Notes: generated by a model from the sequence alone, not told the origin. Positions 8,707 through 17,659 are shown, counted from the stretch's first letter. The stretch: DNA of 58,246 bases from an uncultured Coriobacteriaceae bacterium (GCA_902788705.1 CADALE010000016.1:1-58246), one strand, 5' to 3'. Program-made: numbers and translations.

Positions 8707-10731
8707 ATGGCAGGCAGGGTTCTGGGCGGACGATACACGGTCCAAGACAAGATAGGCGCCGGCGGCATGGCCACGGTATACCGTGGCGTTGACGAGGTGC
8801 TGGGTCGAACGGTGGCCATCAAGACGATGCTGCCGCAGTATGCCAACGACGAGTCGTTTGCCGCGCGCTTCAAGCAGGAGGCGCAGGCAGCGGCGGCGCT
8901 GCAAAGCCCCTACATCGTGAGCGTGTACGACTGGGGCCGCGACGGCGACACCTACTACATCGTGATGGAGTACCTGCGGGGCATCGACCTCAAGAGCGGC
9001 ATCCGTCGCCATGGGGCACTTGACCCGCAGAAGGTGGCCCAGATTGGCCTGCAGATCTCGCAGGCGCTCTCGGCCGCCCACAAGCACGACATCATCCACC
9101 GCGACATCAAGCCGCAGAACATCATGGTGCAGCAGGACGGCAACATCAAGGTGATGGACTTCGGCATCGCGCGCGCCAAGAACAGCCACCTCACGCAGGA
9201 CAACTCGGTGCTGGGCACCGCGCACTACGTCTCGCCCGAGCAGACGCAGGGCCGCGAGCTGGGCCCCACCACCGACATCTACTCGCTGGGCGTGGTGATG
9301 TACGAGGCCTCCACCGGCCAGGTGCCCTTCGACGGCGACGACGCCATCACCGTGGCGCTTAAGCAGGTGAACGAGCAGCCGCTGCCGCCAAGCCAGCGCA
9401 ACCCCGCGGTGGACCCGTCGCTTGAGGGCATCATCCTGAAGTGCATGCAGAAGAACCCCCTCGACCGCTTCCAGACGGCCGACGAGCTGGCCCGCGTGCT
9501 GCGCGATTATCTGGCCGGGCGCATCCAGGCCGTGAATGCCGCCACCGCAGGCATCACCGCCACGCAGGTTAACCCCGCCAGCATCCAGACCCTCGACGGC
9601 TCGTCGGGTGCGCTGCCCACGGTAGACCGCACCAGCGACGGCAGGACGCACCGCAAGAAGCCCACCACCGCCACCGAGCGTGCGCGGCTTGAGGCCAAGC
9701 GCGAGCAGCGGCGGCATCGGCGCCGCACGGTGCTGGTGGTCCTGGCCATGCTTGCGGCCCTTGCGCTGGCGGGCTTCGTGGCCTGGCAGATGTACCAGTC
9801 GGCCAACGCGCTGCAGGAGGTGCCCAACTTGCTCAACCAGACGCAGGACGTGGCCCTCGAGCAGATCGACCGCTCCGACTTCTTCGCGCGCGGCACCGTA
9901 ACGCCTGAGTACTCCACCACCGTGGAAGAGGGCCTGGTCATGGACCAGGAGCCTGACCCCTACCGTAAGGTTGAGCGCGACACCCCCATCAACCTGTGGG
10001 TGTCGAAGGGCCCCGAGCCCGCGAAGGCCGTCACTGTGCCCGACATCAAGGGCAAGACGCCCGCCGAGGCCGAGGCCATGCTGGCCGAGGTGAACCTCGT
10101 GGGCCAGGTGGGCGACTCGGTGTTTGACGCCTCGGTCGAGATCAACTCGGTGTCGCGGCAGAGCCCGGCGGCCAACACCACCGCACGCGAGGGCGACACC
10201 GTCATCTACCAGCTCTCGAAGGGCATCGAGTCGGTCGAGGTGCCCAACGTGGTTGGCTACGACGAGTACACGGCCAGCAACATGCTCACCGAGAAGCGCT
10301 TCGAGGTGTCCACCGAATACGACTACAGCAGCTACGTCGAGGCGGGCTACGTCATCCAGCAGTCCGAGACCGGCACCGCGGACAAGGGCAGCACCATCAC
10401 CATCGTCGTGTCCATGGGACCGCAGCAGGTCGAGGTACCCGACGTGATCGGCTACAGCCAGGACTATGCCGAGAGCTTGCTGACCGAGGCCGGCTTTGGC
10501 GTGTCGGTCACGACGGAGGAGAACAGCTACGTGGACGCGGGCTACGTCGTCTCGCAGTCCACGAGCGGCTCGGCCGATGCGGGCAGCACGATTGGGATCG
10601 TGGTGTCCAGCGGGCCCGCGCAGAGCACGCAGGACGAGTCGCAGGCCACGCAGGGCGACCAGGGCGACCAGGGCGAGCAGACCGAGCAGGACGCGTCGGC
10701 TACCGAGGGCAACGGGAGTACGGGCAACTAG
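8707..10731 (+). CDS. pknB: PASTA-domain Ser/Thr kinase (PknB-like)
   Basis: 674 residues; ATG 8707 is preceded by GGGAGAG. The kinase domain (about 10-270) has all canonical features: GAGGMATVYRG, VAIKTM, HRDIKPQN, DFGIARA and GTAHYVSPEQ, so unlike the first kinase of the operon it is an RD enzyme. A basic juxtamembrane stretch precedes one membrane helix (about 340-363). Four PASTA repeats follow outside the cell, beginning near VPNLL, VPDIK, VPNVV and VPDVI, then a Gln/Asp/Gly-rich tail. PASTA repeats bind muropeptides or lipid II, which makes this the likely wall sensor whose phosphorylation is read by FhaA/FhaB and erased by PstP. A strong terminator follows. Confidence 0.96.
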   Translation: MAGRVLGGRYTVQDKIGAGGMATVYRGVDEVLGRTVAIKTMLPQYANDESFAARFKQEAQAAAALQSPYIVSVYDWGRDGDTYYIVMEYLRGIDLKSGIRRHGALDPQKVAQIGLQISQALSAAHKHDIIHRDIKPQNIMVQQDGNIKVMDFGIARAKNSHLTQDNSVLGTAHYVSPEQTQGRELGPTTDIYSLGVVMYEASTGQVPFDGDDAITVALKQVNEQPLPPSQRNPAVDPSLEGIILKCMQKNPLDRFQTADELARVLRDYLAGRIQAVNAATAGITATQVNPASIQTLDGSSGALPTVDRTSDGRTHRKKPTTATERARLEAKREQRRHRRRTVLVVLAMLAALALAGFVAWQMYQSANALQEVPNLLNQTQDVALEQIDRSDFFARGTVTPEYSTTVEEGLVMDQEPDPYRKVERDTPINLWVSKGPEPAKAVTVPDIKGKTPAEAEAMLAEVNLVGQVGDSVFDASVEINSVSRQSPAANTTAREGDTVIYQLSKGIESVEVPNVVGYDEYTASNMLTEKRFEVSTEYDYSSYVEAGYVIQQSETGTADKGSTITIVVSMGPQQVEVPDVIGYSQDYAESLLTEAGFGVSVTTEENSYVDAGYVVSQSTSGSADAGSTIGIVVSSGPAQSTQDESQATQGDQGDQGEQTEQDASATEGNGSTGN

Positions 10732-10767
10732 CCGCCAACGCCTACGCAACAACTATCGCCAAGCCTT

Positions 10768-10794
10768 GGGGCCGTCCCGCGGGACGGCCCCTTT
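10768..10794 (+). terminator. Rho-independent terminator of the cell-wall operon
   Basis: A perfect 11-bp stem (GGGGCCGTCCC with its complement), a 2-nt turn and a TTT tract lie 36 bases after the pknB-like stop codon. It marks the end of the six-gene operon. Confidence 0.88.
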
Positions 10795-10994
10795 CGTGTG
10801 GCGCCACCCGCTTGCCAAATTCCCTTGGTCTCTAACGTGTCCTTTTTGAGGAGCCAGACACTCGGTTTTAAGGGCCACACCCTTTGCCAAATGGCATATT
10901 TCCGCTGGTAGACAAGCTATCTGCAAGATAGTGGCAAGACAACTATTTGATCGATTTGGCTACCATGGTCTTCCATTTTCGGGGAGGAGGCGCC

Positions 10995-11918
10995 ATGCGC
11001 TTTGTGGTGGGACGGACATCGTTCGAATCGGAAAGCCGTGCAATCCAGGCGGGCCTCAGCCTGACTCCGGGCACCACCGCCAGAAGGGAGGCGTACGCCG
11101 TGGTGCTTTCCGACTATCTGATCGAAGCCCATCCAGAGCTGCTGGACATGCGCCCGTGGCATTGGAGAACTCCCGATGGCTCATACGAGGTTCGTAAGGA
11201 TGGCTCGAGGTACTGCTCGACAGAGTTCACCTTCCTGCTTCTTGCACGGGACCTCACTATTCCCGAGCTCGCCCTCTTTGCTTACGAGCAGTGTGGGACC
11301 TACGCTATTGACGCGTCTAATCCCAAGGGGTTCGTCACAGACTGTGTCCAGCGAACGACCAAGGACCGTCTGTGCGACTTCCTCGAGCAGTGCCCGGGAG
11401 CGCCTGGGTCAGACAAGGCGCACCAGGCTCTTCGATGGATAGCCGACCGCTCCGCCTCTCCTATGGAGTCATGTCTCACGCTTTTGCTGTGCCTTCCCCA
11501 ACGGCTTGGTGGATTTGGCCTTCCCCTTCCCGAGCTTAATAGGAAGCTTTCGCCATCAGAGCTTTCATCGTGGCCTTCACTTGCCAGCTCCCGCTCTGTC
11601 AAGGCTGACCTCATCTGGTTGGATGCGTTGTTTGCCCTGGAGTACGACAGCGACCTCGCTCATACCGGCAGAGACCGAATCGCGCGGGACTCGAAGCGGC
11701 GCGTCGTGTTCGCAGCGATGCGAATACAGTCGATCAGCGTCACCAACGAACAGATAACCGACACCGAAGAGATGATGCGAGTCGCGCGGCTGGTGGCCAA
11801 GGCTCTTGGTAGGCGCCTGAACCGATGCGGCAAAGCGTTCCGGGCTAAGCACGCGATCCTGCGCAAAGCACTGCTTTCATTCACCGTCAGCGGCAAAGAC
11901 GACGGGCGCCCGAGCTGA
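10995..11918 (+). CDS. Protein with Vsr-fold (PD-(D/E)XK-like) C-terminal domain
   Basis: 307 residues from ATG 10995, which follows GGGGAGGAGG. The C-terminal third (about 205-300) has the pattern of very-short-patch-repair-like endonucleases: DALFALEYDSDLAH, a basic D..R stretch, a beta strand ending in QSISVTNEQI, then MMRVARLVAKALGRR. The D..EYD group would be the metal site. The N-terminal part (DYLIEAHPELLDMRP, TEFTFLLLARDL) is of a type I associate with large lineage-specific families in Coriobacteriia; I cannot name its role. It is a lone gene in lower-GC DNA between a terminator and a palindromic element, consistent with an accessory gene. Nuclease activity is inferred from pattern only. 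Confidence 0.6.
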   Translation: MRFVVGRTSFESESRAIQAGLSLTPGTTARREAYAVVLSDYLIEAHPELLDMRPWHWRTPDGSYEVRKDGSRYCSTEFTFLLLARDLTIPELALFAYEQCGTYAIDASNPKGFVTDCVQRTTKDRLCDFLEQCPGAPGSDKAHQALRWIADRSASPMESCLTLLLCLPQRLGGFGLPLPELNRKLSPSELSSWPSLASSRSVKADLIWLDALFALEYDSDLAHTGRDRIARDSKRRVVFAAMRIQSISVTNEQITDTEEMMRVARLVAKALGRRLNRCGKAFRAKHAILRKALLSFTVSGKDDGRPS

Positions 11919-11959
11919 CCCACGTGGCAGATCCTACCCGCCAACGCCCGGCCCGACCG

Positions 11960-12204
11960 GGGGTGTACAAAAAGCCGAGGCAATGCACATCTATATTTTA
12001 ATTACTATATTGATTAACTCGTTTAGCTGGGGTTTTATGATTGGCCAGAATTCTCAAAAGGGGCAGGCCTGAGCAAACGGTCCGTTGGTGTCCCGAACCC
12101 GCAACAGGCCAATCATAAAACCGCAGGTAACGGGATTGTCAAAAATGATTCGCCATCGCCTGGCCAAATGCAGCCGTGCATTGGCTCGGCTTTTTGTACA
12201 CCCC
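11960..12204. repeat. Nested palindromic element (29-bp outer and 16-bp inner inverted repeats)
   Basis: The outer arms 11960-11988 and 12176-12204 are reverse complements with one mismatch. Inside them 12031-12046 and 12107-12122 form a perfect 16-bp inverted repeat. The left gap between arms is AT-rich (about 11989-12025) and the core carries a small ACGG/CCGT palindrome. I see no gene in it. It could be a miniature mobile element, an attachment or integration structure, or a structured RNA. Confidence 0.75.
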
Positions 12205-12369
12205 ACCCCTTCGCGAGGTCCAAATCGGGGTTCAAAGCCAAATCACGGCGCGTTAACGTGCATTCCGGCGGCCATCTCTAGCATCTTCAGAAGCACTGAG
12301 GGACATGGGGGGTGCCCCGCTGGCGCCCCGCTCCATGGAAGAGCCGCGCGCCGGAAGTTCGCCGTACAG

Positions 12370-12410
12370 AAGAACGAGGCCCTCCGTCCTGTTGTGGACG
12401 GAGGGCCTCG
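12370..12410 (-). terminator. Terminator of the EF-G-like gene
   Basis: A perfect 15-bp stem (12375-12389 with 12396-12410) closes a 6-nt loop and is followed on the minus strand by TTCTT. It lies 30 bases after the EF-G-like stop codon. Confidence 0.85.
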
Positions 12411-12440
12411 TCATGGGCCTCGTATCAGATGGCCTTGGCC

Positions 12441-14498
12441 TTACTTCTCGCCGGAAGCACGACGCTCCTGGTACTCGGCAGCGAGGCGCTGCTGAATGTC
12501 ACGCGGAACCTGCTCGTAGCCCTCGACCTCAAGCTCGAACTCGCCGGTGCCACGCGTAAGCGAGCGCAGGCGGGTGGCGTAGTCGGTAACCTCGGCGTAC
12601 GGCACGGTGGCCTCGATGGTGGTCTCACCAGGGGCGGAGGCGGTCATGCCCTCGACGCGGCCGCGCGAGCCGGACACGTCGCCCATCACGGCACCGGCGT
12701 AGCTATCGGGCACGGTCACCTTGATGTGGGCCATGGGCTCGAGCAGCACGGGGTCGGCGCCCTGGACGGCGTCCTGGAAGCCCAGGCGGGCAGCCGTCTT
12801 GAAGGCCATCTCGTTGGAGTCAACCGGATGGAACTGGCCGTCGAACACGGCAACCTTGACGTCAATCATGGGATAGCCGGCAAGCACGCCGCCCTTCATG
12901 GTCTCCTGGACGCCCTTGTCGATGGCAGGGATGAAGCCGCGCGGGATGGCGCCACCCACGACCTCGTCAAGGAACTCGTAGCCCTGGTCGGGGTTGGGCT
13001 CGATACGCAGACGGCAGTCGGCGAACTGGCCGGAGCCACCGGTCTGCTTCTTGTGGCGACCATGGCCCACGGAGGTGCGACGGATGGTCTCACGGTAGGG
13101 GATGCGCAGCGGCACGATGTGCGCCGACACGTTGGCGCGCTCCTTCAGGCGCTGCAGCAGCACGCTGACCTGGGCCTCGCCGATGCCCGACACGATGGTC
13201 TGGGCGGTCTCCTCGTCGCGACCAACCTTGAGGGTGGGGTCAGCCTCGGCCGACTTCTGCAGGAAGTCGTACACCTTGCCCTCGGTGCCGCGGGCGTCGG
13301 GCTCGATGGCGACGCGGTACAGCGAGTTGGGGAAGCGGAACTCAGAGGCCTCGACCTTGCCGGTGACCGAGAGGGTGTCGCCGGTGAGCACATCGAGCTT
13401 GGGGACGACCATGACGTCGCCCGCCGCCACCGACTTGACCTCGGTGGTCTCGCGGCCGCACATCGTGTACAGGTGGCCCAGGCGCTCGCTCTTGCCGGTG
13501 CGGGCGTTCATCAGCTCGGTGCCCGGGGTAATGGTGCCGCACAGGACCTTCATGAAGGAGTAGCGGCCGTTCTGCGGGTCGTTGAGGTTCTTGAACACGA
13601 AGGCCACGGGGCGGTCGTCGTCGGGCGAGATGTCAAGCTGCTCGCCGTTGACCAGGGGGATGGGGCCAAAGTCGGCCATGGTGGGGAACCATGCGACGAT
13701 GGCGTTGAGCAGCGAGATGATGCCCTCCTCCTTGACGGCGGCACCCGCGAAGACCGGCACGAACACGCGGTTCTTGATGGCGGTGCCCAGCAGGCCCTCG
13801 AGCTCCTCCTGGGTGATCTCCTCGCCGTCGAGGTACTTCATCATGATCTCGTCGTCGGCCTCGGCCACGAGATCGACCAGGGTGTCGTGCGCGTCCTGCG
13901 CGGCGTCGGCGAACTCGGCGGGGATGTTCTCCTCGACGACCTTGCCGTTCTCGAGGTGGCGGGCCTTCATGTGCACGCAGTCGATGACGCCGGAGAAGGC
14001 GTCGCCGGTGCCCATGGGGATGGTGATGGCGCCAAGGTTGTTACCAAAGCGCTCGCGCAACACGTCCATGCAGGAGTCGAAGTCGGACTCGGGACGGTCG
14101 AGGCGGTTCACGAACACGGCGCGGGCCAGCGACTGCTCCTCGGCGGCATACCACAGACGAGTGGTGGTGACCTGCGGACCGTCGCCTGCGTCCACCACGA
14201 ACACGGCCGCGTCGGCAGCGGCCATCGAGGTGTAGGCGTCACCCACGAAGTCGGGGTAGCACGGGGCATCGAGCAGGTTGATGCGAACGTCCTTCCAGAT
14301 GACAGGCGCCATCGACAGTGAGATGGAGAACCCGCGGGCGCCTTCCTGGCTGTCGTAATCAAGCGTGGGCTTGGTGCCTGCGTGGCCACCCAGGCGGCTG
14401 GTCCTGCCGGTGAGGTGCAGCATGGCCTCCGCAAGCATGGTCTTGCCCACGCCCGCTTGGCCGACAAGGGTTACGTTCTTCACTGCTTTCTCTGCCAT
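12441..14498 (-). CDS. EF-G-like translational GTPase (EF-G2/FusA2 type)
   Basis: 685 residues; ATG 14498 is preceded by AGGAGGA. It has the five-domain EF-G layout: G domain with GQAGVGKT and NRLD, a domain II with SFMKVLCGTITPG, and domains III-V with RIPYRETIRR and VTVPDSYAGAVMGDVSGSRG. The G3 motif is DAPCYPDF where translocating EF-G has DTPGHVDF, so the switch-II Gly and the catalytic His are both replaced. Mycobacterial FusA2-type proteins also vary here and lack normal ribosome-stimulated GTPase activity, so this is probably a paralogue rather than the main translocase. Monocistronic between its own promoter and terminator. Confidence 0.9.
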   Translation of the reverse strand: MAEKAVKNVTLVGQAGVGKTMLAEAMLHLTGRTSRLGGHAGTKPTLDYDSQEGARGFSISLSMAPVIWKDVRINLLDAPCYPDFVGDAYTSMAAADAAVFVVDAGDGPQVTTTRLWYAAEEQSLARAVFVNRLDRPESDFDSCMDVLRERFGNNLGAITIPMGTGDAFSGVIDCVHMKARHLENGKVVEENIPAEFADAAQDAHDTLVDLVAEADDEIMMKYLDGEEITQEELEGLLGTAIKNRVFVPVFAGAAVKEEGIISLLNAIVAWFPTMADFGPIPLVNGEQLDISPDDDRPVAFVFKNLNDPQNGRYSFMKVLCGTITPGTELMNARTGKSERLGHLYTMCGRETTEVKSVAAGDVMVVPKLDVLTGDTLSVTGKVEASEFRFPNSLYRVAIEPDARGTEGKVYDFLQKSAEADPTLKVGRDEETAQTIVSGIGEAQVSVLLQRLKERANVSAHIVPLRIPYRETIRRTSVGHGRHKKQTGGSGQFADCRLRIEPNPDQGYEFLDEVVGGAIPRGFIPAIDKGVQETMKGGVLAGYPMIDVKVAVFDGQFHPVDSNEMAFKTAARLGFQDAVQGADPVLLEPMAHIKVTVPDSYAGAVMGDVSGSRGRVEGMTASAPGETTIEATVPYAEVTDYATRLRSLTRGTGEFELEVEGYEQVPRDIQQRLAAEYQERRASGEK

Positions 14499-14553
14499 GG
14501 TTCCTCCTATGCTCGTTGCGCGCACCTTGGCGCGGAATCGATGCGGCTTTCCT

Positions 14554-14559
14554 ACTATA
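14554..14559 (-). promoter_or_regulatory. Candidate promoter of the EF-G-like gene (-10 TATAGT)
   Basis: TATAGT on the minus strand, with CTGCAT 17 bases further upstream as a weak -35, lies about 55 bases before the start codon. It shares the 167-bp divergent gap with the rRNA methyltransferase gene. Confidence 0.45.
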
Positions 14560-14652
14560 CCCGTATTGTTGTTGCCATGCAGCTATTCTCGGGCAACGTA
14601 GCTGCTCATACGGCAGGCGGGAGGGAGCCGCACCACGATCGATCGGACGCGC

Positions 14653-14658
14653 TACACT
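14653..14658 (+). promoter_or_regulatory. Candidate -10 box (TACACT) of a leaderless transcript
   Basis: TACACT ends seven bases before the ATG of the rRNA methyltransferase gene, and no Shine-Dalgarno sequence lies between. Transcription would begin at or next to the start codon, giving a leaderless mRNA. Confidence 0.4.
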
Positions 14659-14665
14659 ACTACTC

Positions 14666-15841
14666 ATGGGATACCGTACCTACACTTGTCCGATTGCAAG
14701 CAGATGCGGCGGCTGCGAATGGCTGGCCGTGCCCTACCCCATACAGATGCGACGCAAGCAACAGCAGGTGGAGGAGCTGCTGGGCCAGATGGTGGCCGAC
14801 GACGGCGCCGTGCTTGAGCCCGTGATGGGCATGGACGAGCCTCGCGGCTTTCGCTTCAAGGCCGCGACGCCCTTTGCCCCGGGCAAGGGCGGCCGCATAC
14901 GCTGCGGCTTTTACGCGGCAGGCACACATCGCATCGTGGCGTGCAAGGAATGCCTGGTGGAGGACCCGCGAGCCCGCGGCATCCTGAACGCAGTGGCGCA
15001 GGTGGCGGGCCGCCTGCACATTCCCGCCTACGACGAGGACCGAGGCGCAGGTGTGCTGCGGCACGCGGTCCTGCGCTGCGGGTACGCCTCCGACGACCTG
15101 CTGCTTACCATCGTGACCAACGGCCCCGAGCTTCCGCGCGTGAGGCGCCTGGTGGACGGTCTGCGCGAGGTCTGCCCGGAGCTTACCTCCATCGTGCAGA
15201 ACGTGAACGACCGGCGCACCAACGCCATCCTGGGCCGTACCTGCAAGACCCTGTACGGCCCCGGCATGATGCACGACCTGCTGCTGGGATGCACCTTCGA
15301 GATCGGACCCACCAGCTTTTACCAGACCAACCCCGCGCAAACCGAGGTGCTGTACCGCCTAGCGCTTGAGGGCGCCCAGCTGCAGGCAGGCATGCGTGTG
15401 GTGGACGCCTACTGCGGCACCGGAACCATCGGCATCTGCGCCGCTGCGACAAATAACGTGCAGGTCACGGGCGTAGAGCAGGTGGGTGGCGCCGTGGCGT
15501 GCGCGCGCCGCAACGCGCAGGCCAACGGCGTGGCCGAGCGCTGTCGCTTTGTGCGAGCCGATGCCACGGCCTGGCTGGTGGAGGCCGCGTCCATCGGTGC
15601 GGAGCGCCCCGACGTGGTGATCATGGACCCGCCGCGGGCGGGCTCCACACCCGAGTTTCTCTCCGCCGTGGCGCAGCTTGGGCCCAAGCGCGTGGTGTAC
15701 GTATCGTGCAACGTGGTCACGCAGGCCCGCGACCTGCAGGTTCTTCGCGATGCAGGCTATCGGCTGTCGCGCGTCACGCCGGTGGACATGTTCCCCCACA
15801 CCAAGCACGTGGAGTCGGTTGCCACACTGGTGCGTGCGTAG
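14666..15841 (+). CDS. TrmA/RlmD-family RNA (uracil-5-)-methyltransferase
   Basis: 391 residues. It methylates C5 of a uridine in RNA with S-adenosylmethionine. Four N-terminal cysteines (CPIASRCGGCEW and later KECL) form the iron-sulfur site typical of the RlmC/RlmD branch. The SAM site is VVDAYCGTGTIGIC, followed by MDPPRAG and the catalytic-cysteine motif YVSCNVVTQARDL. The TRAM domain of RlmD is absent, so the length fits the RlmC/RlmCD class of 23S rRNA enzymes better than full-length RlmD. ATG 14666 is the first methionine compatible with the family N-terminus; no ribosome site precedes it. Confidence 0.88.
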   Translation: MGYRTYTCPIASRCGGCEWLAVPYPIQMRRKQQQVEELLGQMVADDGAVLEPVMGMDEPRGFRFKAATPFAPGKGGRIRCGFYAAGTHRIVACKECLVEDPRARGILNAVAQVAGRLHIPAYDEDRGAGVLRHAVLRCGYASDDLLLTIVTNGPELPRVRRLVDGLREVCPELTSIVQNVNDRRTNAILGRTCKTLYGPGMMHDLLLGCTFEIGPTSFYQTNPAQTEVLYRLALEGAQLQAGMRVVDAYCGTGTIGICAAATNNVQVTGVEQVGGAVACARRNAQANGVAERCRFVRADATAWLVEAASIGAERPDVVIMDPPRAGSTPEFLSAVAQLGPKRVVYVSCNVVTQARDLQVLRDAGYRLSRVTPVDMFPHTKHVESVATLVRA

Positions 15842-15933
15842 CGGAAATCGCGGAAGGCAAGGCAATCAGCGCCGCCACGCCCGCCTAAACGAAGACAGGC
15901 CACCGGCGCCTAGCCGATGACCTGCGAAGTTTC

Positions 15934-16009
15934 TGGTGCCCCCGAAGGGATTCGAACCCCTGACACCAGGTTTAGGAAACCTGTGCTCTATCCCCTGAGC
16001 TACGAGGGC
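15934..16009 (-). tRNA. tRNA-Arg (anticodon CCT)
   Basis: A 76-nt cloverleaf on the minus strand. The acceptor stem GCCCTCG pairs with CGGGGGC (one G-U), the anticodon stem is CAGGT/ACCTG around TTCCTAA (anticodon CCT), the T arm is GGGGTTCGAATCCC, and CCA is encoded. It reads AGG codons, which are rare in high-GC genomes. Confidence 0.95.
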
Positions 16010-16018
16010 GTGATAGCC

Positions 16019-16024
16019 ATTCTA
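16019..16024 (-). promoter_or_regulatory. Candidate -10 box (TAGAAT) of tRNA-Arg
   Basis: TAGAAT lies nine bases before the tRNA 5' end. The same hexamer stands before tRNA-Lys, tRNA-Gly, purB and argH in this window, which strengthens each single call. Confidence 0.5.
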
Positions 16025-16100
16025 GCATCACTTGCCACATGCCGTTGTGACTTCATCAGATTGCCGCTGCTGACCGCTGCCGGCCTCGTCGGCGCCTCCC

Positions 16101-16739
16101 CTACTTAGAGGCACGCTTGGCGTCGCGCTCCAATGCGTCCTCGCGGAGGATCTGCTCCAGGTGCTTCCGGGTCATGCCGTGCACCTCGGCGTCGACGCGC
16201 TTGCGGATGGGCCGAGCCTTCACCAGGTCGAAGATGAAGGCACCAATGATGAACACGTACGCCAGCACCAGCGACACGATGGCGATACCCGCGTACAGGT
16301 TGGTGGCGTAGGAGGCATTCCTCTGCATCAGCCAGTTGAGGCCAAACGACACCAGCGTCATCGCGAAGCCCAGGCCCAGGGCAATCCACCACACGCGCTG
16401 GGTAAACGAGTACTCGGGGTCCTTCTTGAGCAGCGCATTGGCGGCCATGTTGCGCAGGTCGTCTATCTCGCGCTGGGCGGCACGCTCGGCCTTGCGCTCC
16501 TCCTTGGTCATCTCGCTCGTGCGCTTGCCGCTGCGCCCGGCCTTGGCGTCCTCGGCCGACACCACGCGCACCGACTGCGCGGCATTGCGGGTGGGCTTGG
16601 CGCGAGCTGCCGAGCGGCGGGAGAAGCCGCTGCCCTCGTCCTCGGACTGGGCCGCAGAGTCGTTCTTGTTGCCAGAGAGGAGGCCGCCGGCCTCCTGGGC
16701 CTCGCGTCGGGCGGCCTCGATGGTGTCTCGCAGAGACAT
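16101..16739 (-). CDS. Conserved two-helix membrane protein of unknown function
   Basis: 212 residues. ATG 16739 shares one base with the purC stop (TAATG) and has AAGGAG upstream, so it is translationally coupled to purC. Residues 1-115 are hydrophilic and charged, with a coiled-coil-like stretch (MTKEERKAERAAQREIDDLRNM). Two membrane helices follow at about 127-148 and 155-178, then a basic tail (KARPIRKRVDAEVHGMTRKHLEQIL). Both ends should be cytoplasmic. I do not recognise a named family. The purC linkage suggests only shared expression, not a purine role. Confidence 0.75.
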   Translation of the reverse strand: MSLRDTIEAARREAQEAGGLLSGNKNDSAAQSEDEGSGFSRRSAARAKPTRNAAQSVRVVSAEDAKAGRSGKRTSEMTKEERKAERAAQREIDDLRNMAANALLKKDPEYSFTQRVWWIALGLGFAMTLVSFGLNWLMQRNASYATNLYAGIAIVSLVLAYVFIIGAFIFDLVKARPIRKRVDAEVHGMTRKHLEQILREDALERDAKRASK

Positions 16740-17623
16740 TACTGCTCCTTCATGGGCGTGAACGTGGTTCCGGTGATGATCTGGAAGGCCTCCTGGTAGC
16801 GACGGGAGGTTCCCTCGATGACGTCGGCGGGCAGGTGGGGCGGCTGGCCCTGCATGTCCCAGTTGGCGCGCAGCCAGTCGCGCGCGTACTGCTTGTCGTA
16901 GCTGGGCTGCACGTGGCCCTCGACGTAGCCCTCGGCTGGCCAGAAGCGGCTGGAGTCGGGCGTAAGGCACTCGTCGATAAGCGTGAGCTGGCCGTCCACC
17001 AGGCCAAACTCGAACTTGGTGTCGGCGATGATGATACCGCGCGTCAGGGCGTACTCGGCAGCGGCGTTGTAGATCCTGAGCGAGGCGTCGCGCAGGGCCT
17101 CGGCCATCTCGATGCCGACGATGTCGGCGCAGCGCTCAAACGAGATGTTCTCGTCGTGCTCGCCCAGCTCGGCCTTGGTGGAGGGGGTGAAGATGGCCTC
17201 GGGAATCTTGCTGGCCTCGGTAAGGCCCTCGGGCAGGCGGATGCCGCACACGGTGCCGTCCTGGTCATAGGTCTTCTTGCCCGAGCCGGTAAGGTAGCCA
17301 CGCACGATGCACTCGATGGGCAGGGGCTGGGCCTTCTTCACCAGCATGGAACGGCCGGTGAGATAGCTGGCGTAGGGCTGGTACTCGGCGGGATAGTCGG
17401 CCACGTCCATCGAGATGAGGTGGTTGGGCATGAGGTCGGCAAATCGATTGAACCAGAACTGCGAGATGCGGGTGAGGATCTCGCCCTTGTGGGGAATCTC
17501 GTCGGGAAGGATGAAGTCGTAGCAACTGATGCGGTCAGATGCCACCATCAGCAGGCTGTCACCGCAATCGTAGATGTCGCGAACCTTGCCGCGGCTGTCG
17601 GGACGAATCTCCATCGTGGACAT
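16739..17623 (-). CDS. purC: Phosphoribosylaminoimidazole-succinocarboxamide synthase
   Basis: 294 residues; ATG 17623 follows GAGGAGG. SAICAR synthase joins aspartate to CAIR using ATP in de novo purine synthesis. Recognisable family motifs are RGKVRDIY (nucleotide loop), SDRISCYDF, IECIVRGYLTGS, IIADTKFEFG and LTPDSSRFWP. The length and the SGKKTYDQDGTVCGI insertion fit the longer branch that includes yeast Ade1 rather than the short E. coli form. purB lies about 4 kb upstream on the same strand but as a separate unit. Confidence 0.96.
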   Translation of the reverse strand: MSTMEIRPDSRGKVRDIYDCGDSLLMVASDRISCYDFILPDEIPHKGEILTRISQFWFNRFADLMPNHLISMDVADYPAEYQPYASYLTGRSMLVKKAQPLPIECIVRGYLTGSGKKTYDQDGTVCGIRLPEGLTEASKIPEAIFTPSTKAELGEHDENISFERCADIVGIEMAEALRDASLRIYNAAAEYALTRGIIIADTKFEFGLVDGQLTLIDECLTPDSSRFWPAEGYVEGHVQPSYDKQYARDWLRANWDMQGQPPHLPADVIEGTSRRYQEAFQIITGTTFTPMKEQ

Positions 17624-17659
17624 GGGCGCCTCCTCGCGTGTGCTGCACATAACCGTTCT

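Noticed and set aside
11960..12204. Retron or group II intron RNA
   Set aside because: No reverse transcriptase gene is in the window and conserved intron motifs are absent; only the nested repeats are supported.
12312..14321. 669-residue open frame antisense to the EF-G-like gene
   Set aside because: A shadow frame typical of high-GC DNA; the opposite strand encodes a complete family protein.
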